The notes under the pieces were generated by a model. It searched no databases and was not told the origin of the DNA. It saw only the letters and a list, made by a program, of their open reading frames with translations. From Mycobacterium kyorinense (GTDB taxonomy: Bacteria; Actinomycetota; Actinomycetes; Mycobacteriales; Mycobacteriaceae), in contig NZ_LZKJ01000059.1 in NCBI RefSeq assembly GCF_001672775.1, forward strand, positions 28,865 through 92,864: a stretch of 64,000 nt of DNA. Direction: 5' to 3'. Each line of letters begins with the position of its first letter. Position 1 is the first letter of the stretch. Shown here one piece after another: positions 45,447 through 53,649 of this stretch. The position numbers and the translations under genes were made by a program.

Positions 45447-46400
45447 TCACGCCCTGCCTGGCGTCGTGCTTTTCGCTTTGATCGACCCGGCTCGCGAACC
45501 CCAGGTCCAACCCGGCAACTTCTCGAGCCTTGTTGAGCGATCGGGATCGAGCATGCCCCGCGCGAAGCGCTTGCGTTGCTCCGCGACCCATTCGCCGAGT
45601 CGGTCGCCGTCATTGGTGGTATACGAGCGCGGGACGCGCGCGTCACCATTGCGACGGACGTAGTCACGTAGTTGACGGAAGCGTTTCTCCCACTGTTCGG
45701 CATGGACGCGAGGCTCAACACGTTTCCATCCCGGATGTGTCTCGCTCGTCCTCGGAGCCCTCTTGCGCTCAGGGCGGCCTGCGCTGAAATCGCCCTCATA
45801 CCAGTGCTCGTACGCCGGCTGAAGCTCCTCTGCTCTGACCAAAATTCCTTCGCAGACCGCCCGCAGGAGTTGGCGCTTCAGTTTCTCATCGGTTCGATTT
45901 GTCATGACAGCAAAGTTCACGGGACCCTGCTCTTCAGGCCAGGAGTCATCGCTTGAGACGCGCTGATGAAACCACTCGACCACTTCGCGGAATCGGTCAT
46001 CAAGGCGGCTGTCGCCCAGGCTGCCTGGATGGCGGCGTACGAAGTCGATGACTGGGTCGACCGACTGGGCCATCTTCACCAATGCCGCTCGGCTTTCATC
46101 CATCAACCGCTCGACGTCACTCATGTAAAAATCCAAGTCGGCCCGTTGGACAAGGTTGTTCAGCCCGAATTCCAGCACTTTGGCGATAGCGAGGGCCTCG
46201 CCGAGCCGCGGCTCCCGCTGCCCGGATTCGATTCGGGTGATCGCGGACGTGTCGAGTGCGACATCGGCTTCGTTCTTCAGACGGTCAGACAGTTGCTGTT
46301 GCGTCAGGCCTGCACGGAGCCGCGCGGCCTTCGCCCGCTCAGCGAAGGTGCCGCTGACCTCGTCGTTCGACGCTCGCGGTTGGACGCCGGGTGTCTGCAT
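45447..46400 (-). CDS. Xre-type DNA-binding protein with helicase-associated domain
   Basis: 317 residues. N-terminal HTH_3 (residues about 18-75: FAERAKAARLRAGLTQQQLSDRL then ITRIESGQREPRLGEALAIAK, in parts), a middle helical domain (80-200), and residues about 225-310 resembling a single helicase-associated (HA) repeat: WEKRFRQLRDYVRRNGDARVP, then LGEWVAEQRKRFARGMLDPDR. HA repeats bind nucleic acid and normally trail helicases; here none is attached. Likely a regulator of this island, with operators upstream. Confidence 0.8.
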   Translation of the reverse strand: MQTPGVQPRASNDEVSGTFAERAKAARLRAGLTQQQLSDRLKNEADVALDTSAITRIESGQREPRLGEALAIAKVLEFGLNNLVQRADLDFYMSDVERLMDESRAALVKMAQSVDPVIDFVRRHPGSLGDSRLDDRFREVVEWFHQRVSSDDSWPEEQGPVNFAVMTNRTDEKLKRQLLRAVCEGILVRAEELQPAYEHWYEGDFSAGRPERKRAPRTSETHPGWKRVEPRVHAEQWEKRFRQLRDYVRRNGDARVPRSYTTNDGDRLGEWVAEQRKRFARGMLDPDRSTRLEKLPGWTWGSRAGSIKAKSTTPGRA

Positions 46401-46449
46401 GCCTGCAGCATACGCTGCTTAGCCGCAGAATACCGTCGCCCGGATGTGG

Positions 46450-46487
46450 TACTGTGTACCTACAGTAGTTACTGCAACGACGCAGTA
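46450..46487. promoter_or_regulatory. Paired operators upstream of the Xre-HA gene
   Basis: Two 18-bp inverted repeats: TACTGT-N6-ACAGTA at 46450-46467 and TACTGC-N6-GCAGTA at 46470-46487. Their centres are 20 bp apart, two helical turns, as in cooperatively bound repressor sites. They lie 50 bp upstream of the Xre start in the 314-bp region divergent from the ankyrin-type gene. A further GCAGC-ATAC-GCTGC repeat lies at 46406-46419. Confidence 0.75.
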
Positions 46488-46714
46488 GTAGCTTGGCAAC
46501 TGGTGGAAAGGAGCGGCGGGAAGAGCGCATGCACCAAACATTGTCAGTACATCGCTCTACACTGACCTTGCTTCACGAGACGCCGTTGCCAAGCTCCGAC
46601 TAGACGGCGCGCCAACCCCACGCTCGCGGGTGGCTCGGATGACGAAGCGGCCGCCATCGACCGATGCCGGCAAGAGCGCCTCCTGCGGGGAGGCCCGAAA
46701 CACGGGAGGTCCGC

Positions 46715-47404
46715 ATGACGTCCTACAACGAGATCATCGATGGTGCCCGGCCATGGCAGGGCGTCTTGGACACCTCGGTTATGTCCGACGATTTGGCCCG
46801 CGCCGGTCACCAACTCGCCGACGCCGCGAAAGCCGGCAACTGGCCGGCCGCGTTGAAAGTGCTCGACCGCAAGTGGAAGTGGCTGGTCATCAATCAGTGG
46901 CGGCCAGGCGGCACGCTGTGGTTCACCGTCCTACACCAGGCCGCCTTGCACGGAGCACCGTCCGACGTCGTGGAAGAACTGCTTGACCGAGGCTCGCTGC
47001 GGTCCCTTCCGGACTCAAAGGGGCGTACCGCGTTCGACGTGGCAGTCGAGCACAACCACACGCCCGCACTGCGGGAGTTGTTGCGCCCGCCGCGCTGCCC
47101 ACTGACGCGGCAACAGATTCGAGCGCTCGACGCGCGGCTCGCCGAGTTGATCGACGGACGCATCCATGAGCGCCTTTACGACGGCGACCTGCGCACCGTG
47201 TTGCGGTACCCGCCGGTTGAGATCTTGCACGAACTGCCAGGGCAGCGGGTGTGGTTTCCGCTGCCCGGCAAGTACGGGTTCCACATCGAGCTGCAACGCG
47301 GAGCGCTTGAGGTCAAGAGCTGGTGCGGCCTCGTCGGAGGTTCCGGCCAAGCCCACCTGATCACCACCGAAGGCTCGGTGCTGGTCGACGAAGGATTCGT
47401 CTGA
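46715..47404 (+). CDS. Ankyrin-repeat-like protein
   Basis: 229 residues; ATG 46715 has GGGAGG 6 nt upstream. Residues about 70-130 carry one or two ankyrin-like units (TLWFTVLHQAALHGAPSDVVEELLDRGSL, then DSKGRTAFDVAVEHNHTPALRELL, in parts). The C-terminal 90 residues are beta-rich (YGFHIELQRGALEVKSWC). No signal peptide. Probably a protein-interaction module; it begins the plus-strand set that includes the ADP-ribosylglycohydrolase. Confidence 0.72.
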   Translation: MTSYNEIIDGARPWQGVLDTSVMSDDLARAGHQLADAAKAGNWPAALKVLDRKWKWLVINQWRPGGTLWFTVLHQAALHGAPSDVVEELLDRGSLRSLPDSKGRTAFDVAVEHNHTPALRELLRPPRCPLTRQQIRALDARLAELIDGRIHERLYDGDLRTVLRYPPVEILHELPGQRVWFPLPGKYGFHIELQRGALEVKSWCGLVGGSGQAHLITTEGSVLVDEGFV

Positions 47405-47529
47405 TCAGGCTGTCCGCTTGCTCGGTGTCTACCGCCCCACCATTTCGACGACACACACCTACGTCACACACATACTGCGATCGTCAACCAGTTCTGCTAT
47501 GCGCGTTCGCGCAACGAAGGAGGCCAATA

Positions 47530-48993
47530 ATGGATATTACTGCTGCACAACGTGATCGGGCCTGCGGTGCACTGCTCGGCGCCGCGGCTGGGGATGCCCT
47601 CGGCGCCGGCTATGAATTCGGGCCGGCGCTCGCTCCGGATGTCCCGGTCGACATGATCGGTGGCGGCCTGGGACCATTTAAGCCCGGCGAGTGGACCGAC
47701 GACACATCGATGGCCATCGCGATCGCCGAGATCGCGGCGACGGGCGCCGACCTGCGTGAAGACAAGGCCCAGGACTACATCGTCGAACGCTGGCACTGGT
47801 GGGCGAAAAGCGCTAAAGACATTGGTGCGCAGACGAGCTCGGTTCTGTCCGCCGCTGGGCGACGCGGAATCTCAGCACGAACTGCGCGCGAAGAATCCGC
47901 GGCCCTACACAAGCGCACCGGCCACACCGCCGGCAACGGCTCCCTGATGCGTACCGCGCCGGTGGCCCTCGCCTACCTCGATGACGAGACGGCGCTAGTC
48001 GAGGCGGCCCGTGCGATCAGCGAGCTGACACACTACGACCCCGATGCCGGTGATGCCTGCGTACTGTGGTGCACCGCGATCCGCCACGCCATCGTGACCG
48101 GACAGCTTGATGCGCGAATTGGCCTGCACCACATCGGCAACGACCGCCGCGACCTGTGGGTGTCCCGCTTGGACGAGGCCGAGACGTCAAAGCCGTCAGC
48201 TTTCACCGCCGACAACGGCTGGGTGGTCGCGGCCCTGCAGGCCGCATGGTCAGCGATCGTGAGCACGCCTATCCCGGTGGATGACCCAGCCTCGGAGGTA
48301 TTTCGTGCCGATCATCTGCGGCTCGCGCTAGAGGCGGCGGTACGTGGCGGCCACGACACGGACACCGTCGCGGCCATCGCGGGTGGCTTGCTGGGTGCCG
48401 CATACGGCGCATCCGCGGTGCCTTCGCGCTGGCGATTGAAGTTGCAGGGCTGGCCGGGCCTGACCACCCGTGGCCTGATCGAACTTGCCACCCAGATCAT
48501 CCGTAAAGGCCAGCCCGACACTTTCGACTACACCTACGGTGGGTTTCCCGAGGGCCGCAAAATCGTGCGGCATCCGTACGACGACAAGGTGTGGATCGGG
48601 GGAATAGCCGCTCTTGGAAACTTGCCCTCGAAAGTGGATGCGATCGTGTCACTGTGCCGGGTCAATGACTTGCATTTGCCCGGCGGCGTGCAACAACTCG
48701 ATGTTCGGCTCATCGACGACCAGGGTGAGAACGATCATCTTGAGTTCGTACTGCTCGATACGGTACGTGCGATAGAGCAGCTACGAGATGAAGATCGGAC
48801 GGTGTTCGTCCATTGCGTCCAGGCATACAGCCGCACCCCCGCGGTCGCCGCCCTCTACGGGGCACGCAGACAGGGCGTCGACATCGATCAGGCGGTGCAT
48901 GACGTGGCCGCGGTGCTTCCGGGCGCCAACCCAAACCCAGGATTCCGCGCGGCGCTGCGGCGACTGTGCCCGCTAACTGGCGGTGACTCGTGA
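47530..48993 (+). CDS. ADP-ribosylglycohydrolase fused to a dual-specificity-phosphatase-like domain
   Basis: 487 residues with AAGGAGG upstream of ATG 47530. Residues 8-350 are a DraG/ARH domain: RACGALLGAAAGDALGAGYE, metal site WTDDT (55-59) and the second metal site GHDTDT (274-279). Residues about 370-480 resemble a dual-specificity phosphatase, with the P-loop HCVQAYSR (Cys429, Arg435) and an upstream acidic LDVRLIDDQGEND. The first domain removes ADP-ribose from proteins or nucleic acid. The fusion suggests reversal of two modifications or processing of ADP-ribose phosphate products. Confidence 0.88.
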   Translation: MDITAAQRDRACGALLGAAAGDALGAGYEFGPALAPDVPVDMIGGGLGPFKPGEWTDDTSMAIAIAEIAATGADLREDKAQDYIVERWHWWAKSAKDIGAQTSSVLSAAGRRGISARTAREESAALHKRTGHTAGNGSLMRTAPVALAYLDDETALVEAARAISELTHYDPDAGDACVLWCTAIRHAIVTGQLDARIGLHHIGNDRRDLWVSRLDEAETSKPSAFTADNGWVVAALQAAWSAIVSTPIPVDDPASEVFRADHLRLALEAAVRGGHDTDTVAAIAGGLLGAAYGASAVPSRWRLKLQGWPGLTTRGLIELATQIIRKGQPDTFDYTYGGFPEGRKIVRHPYDDKVWIGGIAALGNLPSKVDAIVSLCRVNDLHLPGGVQQLDVRLIDDQGENDHLEFVLLDTVRAIEQLRDEDRTVFVHCVQAYSRTPAVAALYGARRQGVDIDQAVHDVAAVLPGANPNPGFRAALRRLCPLTGGDS

Positions 48994-49142
48994 CGGCGGT
49001 TCTGTTGTACGAGCCGCCCGAGTGGGTCCGGCAGAACATTGCGCGAGCCGCGCCATCGTTGGCGGTCCGAACACAGGCGAATCGCCGGCGCTGGTTCGCG
49101 CCGATGCACTTCAAAATTTGGCCGGCTCGACGCGAAGGATGA
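48990..49142 (+). CDS. Small basic hypothetical protein (50 residues)
   Basis: GTG 48990 overlaps the previous stop as GTGA, and the frame ends 3 bp before the next ATG, whose ribosome site GAAGGA it contains. The product is short and Arg/Trp-rich (WVRQNIARAAP, RRRWFAPMHFKIWP). Coupling on both sides supports translation; no family recognised. Confidence 0.5.
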   Translation: MTAVLLYEPPEWVRQNIARAAPSLAVRTQANRRRWFAPMHFKIWPARREG

Positions 49143-49145
49143 CGG

Positions 49146-49550
49146 ATGACCGAGATCGGCAAGAATGAGAAGTTGAAGCCCTCAACGCAATTCAGCATGG
49201 ACAATCCGTGGGGCGCGTATTGGAACGCGCTGTTTCCGCCGCGCGTAGTGTCTCCTTGGATCGACTTTAAACGCAGGTCTTCGGGCTACAACGTCGCGCG
49301 CAGACTGTGGGATCAACGCGAGCACTTTCGCCGCGCATACGAGGCGGTTTATGGCCCTGATCCGGAGGGCTGGCCGTCGCAGCACCCCGGTGTTGTCTTG
49401 GACGAGGTGCTGTGGATTGCGCATGCGGCATGTCTGCGCTGCCGTTGGTTCGATGCGCGGGGCCACTATATGAAAGATCCAGACGGGCTATGGGGTGCCC
49501 TCGCCTTGGCGCGCCGCCACGAAACATCCGACGGAAGTTTCGTCGGGTGA
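49146..49550 (+). CDS. Hypothetical protein, 134 residues
   Basis: GAAGGA lies 6 nt before ATG 49146. Trp- and Arg-rich (NPWGAYWNALFPPRVVSPWIDF, in part; HAACLRCRWFDARGHYM). Helical with no membrane segment. Last gene of the ankyrin/ADP-ribosylglycohydrolase set; convergent with the RecB-like nuclease gene after a 96-bp gap. Function unknown. Confidence 0.6.
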   Translation: MTEIGKNEKLKPSTQFSMDNPWGAYWNALFPPRVVSPWIDFKRRSSGYNVARRLWDQREHFRRAYEAVYGPDPEGWPSQHPGVVLDEVLWIAHAACLRCRWFDARGHYMKDPDGLWGALALARRHETSDGSFVG

Positions 49551-49646
49551 GAGTCGATCCCCTGCAGGATCTTTAGATCGCCCACGCCGGATAGACGATC
49601 TGCGACTCAGCGATTGGTAGCGGTGTCGATCGCTCGCCCCACGTCT

Positions 49647-51422
49647 TCATGGTGTCCAAGTCCTCATGCCGTCACGGATACTGGCCATCGCGGCGTTGTC
49701 GTCTTCGTTGTAGATGAGAAGCCACTGCTTGGCTTTCGCTGCCTCGTCTGGATTGGCACTAGATTGTGCCTTCGCGAGATACGTTTGGGAGATCGCACCG
49801 CCGGGGTCGTCGGCCCGCCAATTGAAGCCGAAGACCGGCGCCACCTTCTTGAGGCTTGAGCCGTGTAGCGAGAAGAAGTTCGCCTTGAACACCTTCTCCA
49901 AGTCTACGAACACGCCGGTCGTGGGGTCGATCAGGTCCGCGACTTCAGCCGCGCCCAGGATGCTTTTCAACTTCGCCGTCTCTGGGCTTGACCAGTGGAA
50001 GACTTTCAATGTCTTACCGGCGGCTTGGGCTCCATCTCGTTGTTGGCGTAGCCATGAAGCGAACCGTGCCGCGAGGGTCCTTTCGCGTTCGGAATCGAGT
50101 GGCACCCAGTCGACGAATTCGTCGACGTAGACCGCAGTAGCGTCGTCGGTCCCCTGGCGTAGGCGGGCGCCCCACATGTAAACCCGATTGTTGAGGTCGT
50201 ATTCGATATCGACGTCGATCTCGACGCCGGCAGCGGGAATCTCCACGGGGCCGTCGCTGGTCCGTTTGAGAGCGACTCCATTGCAGATCATCTCGGCGCG
50301 TTCAATGGCTGCTCCGATACGATTACGGGACGTGCTCGGGGTGAGGTCGCTTACTTCGGCGGCGTATGTGTCGAAGAATGCTGGATCGTCCGGGTCGAGC
50401 ACCGCTAGAGCCTCAGTTGTGGTGATGCCCATGCTCCGTAGCGTCAGCCATTCGCGCGTGCTGAGTCGCCCAATCTTGATTGCGGCCGACGGATCGTCCG
50501 GGCCCATCTGCTCAGCGCACCATTGCTCGTAAGGACAACTGCGGCATTCGTTTTGGCCGATCGGTTCCACCAACGGCTGCGGATCATCGTCCTCCCCCAA
50601 GACTTTTTGGGCGGTCGCAGCCACTTTCACACGGAAGGCGTGTTCGTGGTCGTAACGCTCGAGCAGTGATCGGCGCACCTTGCCGCGACTGCGGGAGAAC
50701 GTGGAGATCAACGGCTCGTCGAGGTCGTGCCAGACGAACACCAAACCCGGATCGCCGTTCGGCGTGACTGCGACTTGGCTGGTGCCAAGCACTGCCCCGC
50801 GTAATTGGTCGGGTCCCGGGTGGTAGCCGCACGCCTGAAGCATGCGCGTGTAGTGGGCCAGTTGTAGGCAGTCTTCATAGCGATGCGAAGTTGCTGCCGT
50901 CGAGCCCGTTAACTCGAGCAATTCGTCCGGCGACTTGGCGGCTGATACGAGGGCGCTGACCGCTTTTCGGGGTTGCACCGTGAGGTGGTTCTTTACGTCG
51001 GCCGGGAGATAGCCGTTGCTGACTCTGATCAAGATGTCCGGTCGACCGGTGCGTCCACCTTCAGTGTCATCCGGCAGCCAGCCACCCAGTACCAATGGCG
51101 CACTTGCGTCCATGGCGTGCATGGTCGCCGCGATCGCCGCGGACTTGCCCAGTTGGGGATCCACCACTACGGCGTCGGGCTGAAGCGCGTTCAACTTCCC
51201 GAATACGTCTTGCTCGAAGGCTATCCCCGCTTCAAGCCGGGCTTTCTCCTCTGGCGACGGGTCCCACTCCAGCGTAGGCACAAGGGGTAGGAAATCATTT
51301 TGTACGCGTACAGGACACCGCTTGGCCGCATACCCGCCGAGCAAGACGGGCTGCAGTATTTCTGCCACCAGCCCATCATCGCGTTGAAAGGCATAGTCGT
51401 GTCGGCAATCGGGCAACGCCAT
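49647..51422 (-). CDS. TM0106 family RecB-like putative nuclease
   Basis: 591 residues. N-terminal LLGGYAAKRCPVRV is the family start signature; the PD-(D/E)xK nuclease core is GRPDILIRVSNGYLPADVKNH (cited for D and D-x-K, near residues 126 and 141). Cysteines in NECRSCPYEQWC are arranged as in the Fe-S cluster of AddB/Cas4-type nucleases. The C-terminal third (from about 395: VEIDVDIEYDLNNRVYMWGARL) is an RNase H-like domain. Family function is unproven. The exact start is uncertain; no ribosome site precedes 51422. Confidence 0.85.
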   Translation of the reverse strand: MALPDCRHDYAFQRDDGLVAEILQPVLLGGYAAKRCPVRVQNDFLPLVPTLEWDPSPEEKARLEAGIAFEQDVFGKLNALQPDAVVVDPQLGKSAAIAATMHAMDASAPLVLGGWLPDDTEGGRTGRPDILIRVSNGYLPADVKNHLTVQPRKAVSALVSAAKSPDELLELTGSTAATSHRYEDCLQLAHYTRMLQACGYHPGPDQLRGAVLGTSQVAVTPNGDPGLVFVWHDLDEPLISTFSRSRGKVRRSLLERYDHEHAFRVKVAATAQKVLGEDDDPQPLVEPIGQNECRSCPYEQWCAEQMGPDDPSAAIKIGRLSTREWLTLRSMGITTTEALAVLDPDDPAFFDTYAAEVSDLTPSTSRNRIGAAIERAEMICNGVALKRTSDGPVEIPAAGVEIDVDIEYDLNNRVYMWGARLRQGTDDATAVYVDEFVDWVPLDSERERTLAARFASWLRQQRDGAQAAGKTLKVFHWSSPETAKLKSILGAAEVADLIDPTTGVFVDLEKVFKANFFSLHGSSLKKVAPVFGFNWRADDPGGAISQTYLAKAQSSANPDEAAKAKQWLLIYNEDDNAAMASIRDGMRTWTP

Positions 51423-51692
51423 CGATGCGGGTGCTCTACTGGGTTCAACCGCAGTCGGCTACAACGGCGCCCCGCCCGAGCCACATCGGGTGTGGCTGCG
51501 CAGAAGCGTGACCACCTGCTCGCAATCGCTAATGGGGTCGCCCCTCTTACCCGATGGTGCCAGACTCCTTCGCTGCCTCCGTTGCCGGGTGAACTGCAGC
51601 GGCCGCCTCGGCGTGCAGCTGCGATCTACCGGTCCTGCTGGATAAAGCAGCCTGCATCGACTTGCCTGATCAAGTAGCTCCTTCAGAAGCTT

Positions 51693-51965
51693 GCGGCCCA
51701 TAGCGGGCCATCAGTTGCTCCTGGCAGGGTCAGCGTTGCCACCTTGCCGTGGCTGCGCACCAGTCACCGACGCCTTCACGTCCTCGAACTACCACAACTC
51801 ATCAACCTCAAAGCCTTAAGGCTCCAGCTCCGCTCTGGCGATCAACGCCCCGAACTGATCTATCCGCTCCAGATGGCTCGCGCCGGCCGCGTTCGACGAA
51901 GCTGGGTACGGGCGCGGCGGCAGATCTCGACGGCGTGGATCTCGTTATCGAAACCGCGAAAGCTT
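51693..51965 (-). pseudogene. Broken remnant of a SAM-methyltransferase gene
   Basis: The minus strand aligns over its length with bases 6178-6430, the 3' third of the methyltransferase gene at 6110-7054. For example the active gene's KLWYFED region is present as LW-stop-FED, and the DNA for LLAGYG is recognisable beyond indels. There is at least one in-frame stop and several frameshifts. The N-terminal two-thirds are missing: the homology ends just before the promoter of the DUF262 gene. The rest of 51423-51994 shows nothing recognisable. Confidence 0.75.
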
Positions 51966-51980
51966 CACACGGCAGGCCAC

Positions 51981-51995
51981 TAACCTTGCTCCTTG
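51981..51995 (+). promoter_or_regulatory. Probable leaderless promoter of the DUF262-HNH gene
   Basis: TAACCT at 51981-51986 fits TANNNT and lies 8 bp before the GTG at 51995, with no Shine-Dalgarno sequence between. This supports 51995 as the start even though the frame is open further upstream, where the codons read through the methyltransferase remnant. Confidence 0.5.
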
Positions 51996-53434
51996 TGACC
52001 CAGCCAGAAGCAAACCCTAACCCTGCGGTCGTCACAGCCCAACCGCTTGACGACGATCCCGAGGACGCCGAAGGTGATCTCGCTCCCATCGATCCCGTCG
52101 ACGTTCCCGAGAGCCCCAAGCCCTCGGCACCAGCTAGTGAGAACGTCCTTTCGATCCTGACTGAGATTACATCAGGCTCGATCGATATATCTCCTAAATG
52201 GCAGCGTCGCGATATCTGGAGTGAAAAGAAGAAGGCCGCGCTTATTGAGTCAATTTTTTTTAATTTGCCGCTCCCACTTTTCTACCTCGCTGATGCCGCT
52301 CGCACCATCGATGGTGAAGAGATCCCGTACCGAGAGGTTGTAGACGGACAACAACGGTTGAGGGCAATCCGGGATTTCTATAACGGGGACCTCCTAATGC
52401 CGAAAGACTCGGCCGTCGCCGGGCTTGAAAATAAGAAGTTTAAAGAGCTCTCCCCTAAGCGGCAGGCGTTTTTTACCCAATTCAAATTATCAACCGCGAC
52501 AATCCCTTTGAAGACAGAAGTTGGCAAGCATGAACTCTTCCGTCGGTTGAACCAGAATCCCACCACCCTTACAGCTCAAGAGCTACGCAATGCGGACAAC
52601 ACTGGCCCCTATTTGGATCTACTGATCGAGTCAGCGAAAGGATTAAACGACCTGCTTCGCATAACCGAAGCAAACTACAAGCGGATGAAAGACGTGGAGT
52701 TCCTCACACGCCTTGTGGCGTTCGCAAGAAGCGGACCAGCTCAGTTCCCGAACAAAAAGCTCGACAAATTCCTAAATGAGGAAATGAAGACTGGGGCGAG
52801 TAAGTCTCCGGAAGAGCGGGTTCAGCTTATCGCCAGGGTAACCAAGGCGTTAGAGCGGGTCAACTCTGTGTTTGGCGAGTTTCGATTTCGGCCGTTTCGG
52901 ATCGTGGATGGAAAGTCGAATGATGGAGAATGGGCATCAACTCTGAACCGCCCTTTGATGGAGGTGCAGGCTTATTCATTTCTCGATCACAGCACATATG
53001 GATTCAGTGACGCCGCATCGTTCGACAAAGCGCTGCACGAAAATCGATTGGATCTTATTGAAAATGCACGCCGTCTCCACACACTGAACGATAGATTCAA
53101 TGACACGCTACAACGAGGCACGACCGGTAAGCCAAATGTCGAGTATAGATTTGAGCGTTACCGTGCGATGGTACGCTACACTTTCGAGGAGGTTCCCGAC
53201 GGGAAGAAACGCCGCTTCTTCACGCGGCAGCAAAAACACAACATCTGGGACAAACTCGCTCCCGTTGATCGCAAATGCCCGGAGTGCTTCGGCGATCTAT
53301 CATTCGAAAACTCAGACGTCGATCACATCCAGCCCTGGGCCGAGGGGGGCGAAACCGTCGAGGAAAACGGTCAGCTTCTACACCCCGCATGCAACCGAAC
53401 GAAAGGAACGCGCTGGGACCCCAAGGAATCCTAG
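51995..53434 (+). CDS. DUF262 (GmrSD-type) protein with C-terminal HNH nuclease domain
   Basis: 479 residues from GTG 51995. After an acidic Pro-rich N-terminus comes a DUF262 ParB-like NTPase domain (WQRRDIWSEKKKAALIESI; VVDGQQRLRAI with the DGQQR motif). The C-terminus is an HNH zinc-type nuclease: CPEC, VDHIQPWAEGG, LLHPACNRTKGT. DUF262-plus-nuclease proteins, such as GmrSD and SspE, restrict modified or phosphorothioated phage DNA. Codons are noticeably AT-richer than neighbours (an eight-T run near 52254), indicating recent transfer. Confidence 0.87.
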   Translation: MTQPEANPNPAVVTAQPLDDDPEDAEGDLAPIDPVDVPESPKPSAPASENVLSILTEITSGSIDISPKWQRRDIWSEKKKAALIESIFFNLPLPLFYLADAARTIDGEEIPYREVVDGQQRLRAIRDFYNGDLLMPKDSAVAGLENKKFKELSPKRQAFFTQFKLSTATIPLKTEVGKHELFRRLNQNPTTLTAQELRNADNTGPYLDLLIESAKGLNDLLRITEANYKRMKDVEFLTRLVAFARSGPAQFPNKKLDKFLNEEMKTGASKSPEERVQLIARVTKALERVNSVFGEFRFRPFRIVDGKSNDGEWASTLNRPLMEVQAYSFLDHSTYGFSDAASFDKALHENRLDLIENARRLHTLNDRFNDTLQRGTTGKPNVEYRFERYRAMVRYTFEEVPDGKKRRFFTRQQKHNIWDKLAPVDRKCPECFGDLSFENSDVDHIQPWAEGGETVEENGQLLHPACNRTKGTRWDPKES

Positions 53435-53649
53435 ACTTTCCCTGGGAAGACCGCCGCGGAAGGCGGACGTGTGGATCCATCTGAGGCGTCATCTATCTTC
53501 CGCAATCAGCGAGTGGAAGGAAGGCGCCATCTCTTGCGACGATGCAGGGCAGGGTATGTGGCGTTAGCCGAATTCGACATTGGGCTCGATTGTGAAACTC
53601 CATCACGCCGAACTGAACTTCCAAGTCGGTCCTCGCGCTGTTTGGTCGT

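Noticed and set aside
51744..51983. Plus-strand frame of 79 codons before the DUF262 gene
   Set aside because: It overlies the methyltransferase remnant and reflects that homology, not a new gene.
51749..51994. N-terminal extension of the DUF262-HNH protein
   Set aside because: The extra 82 codons read through the pseudogene in an unrelated frame, and a leaderless promoter lies right before GTG 51995.
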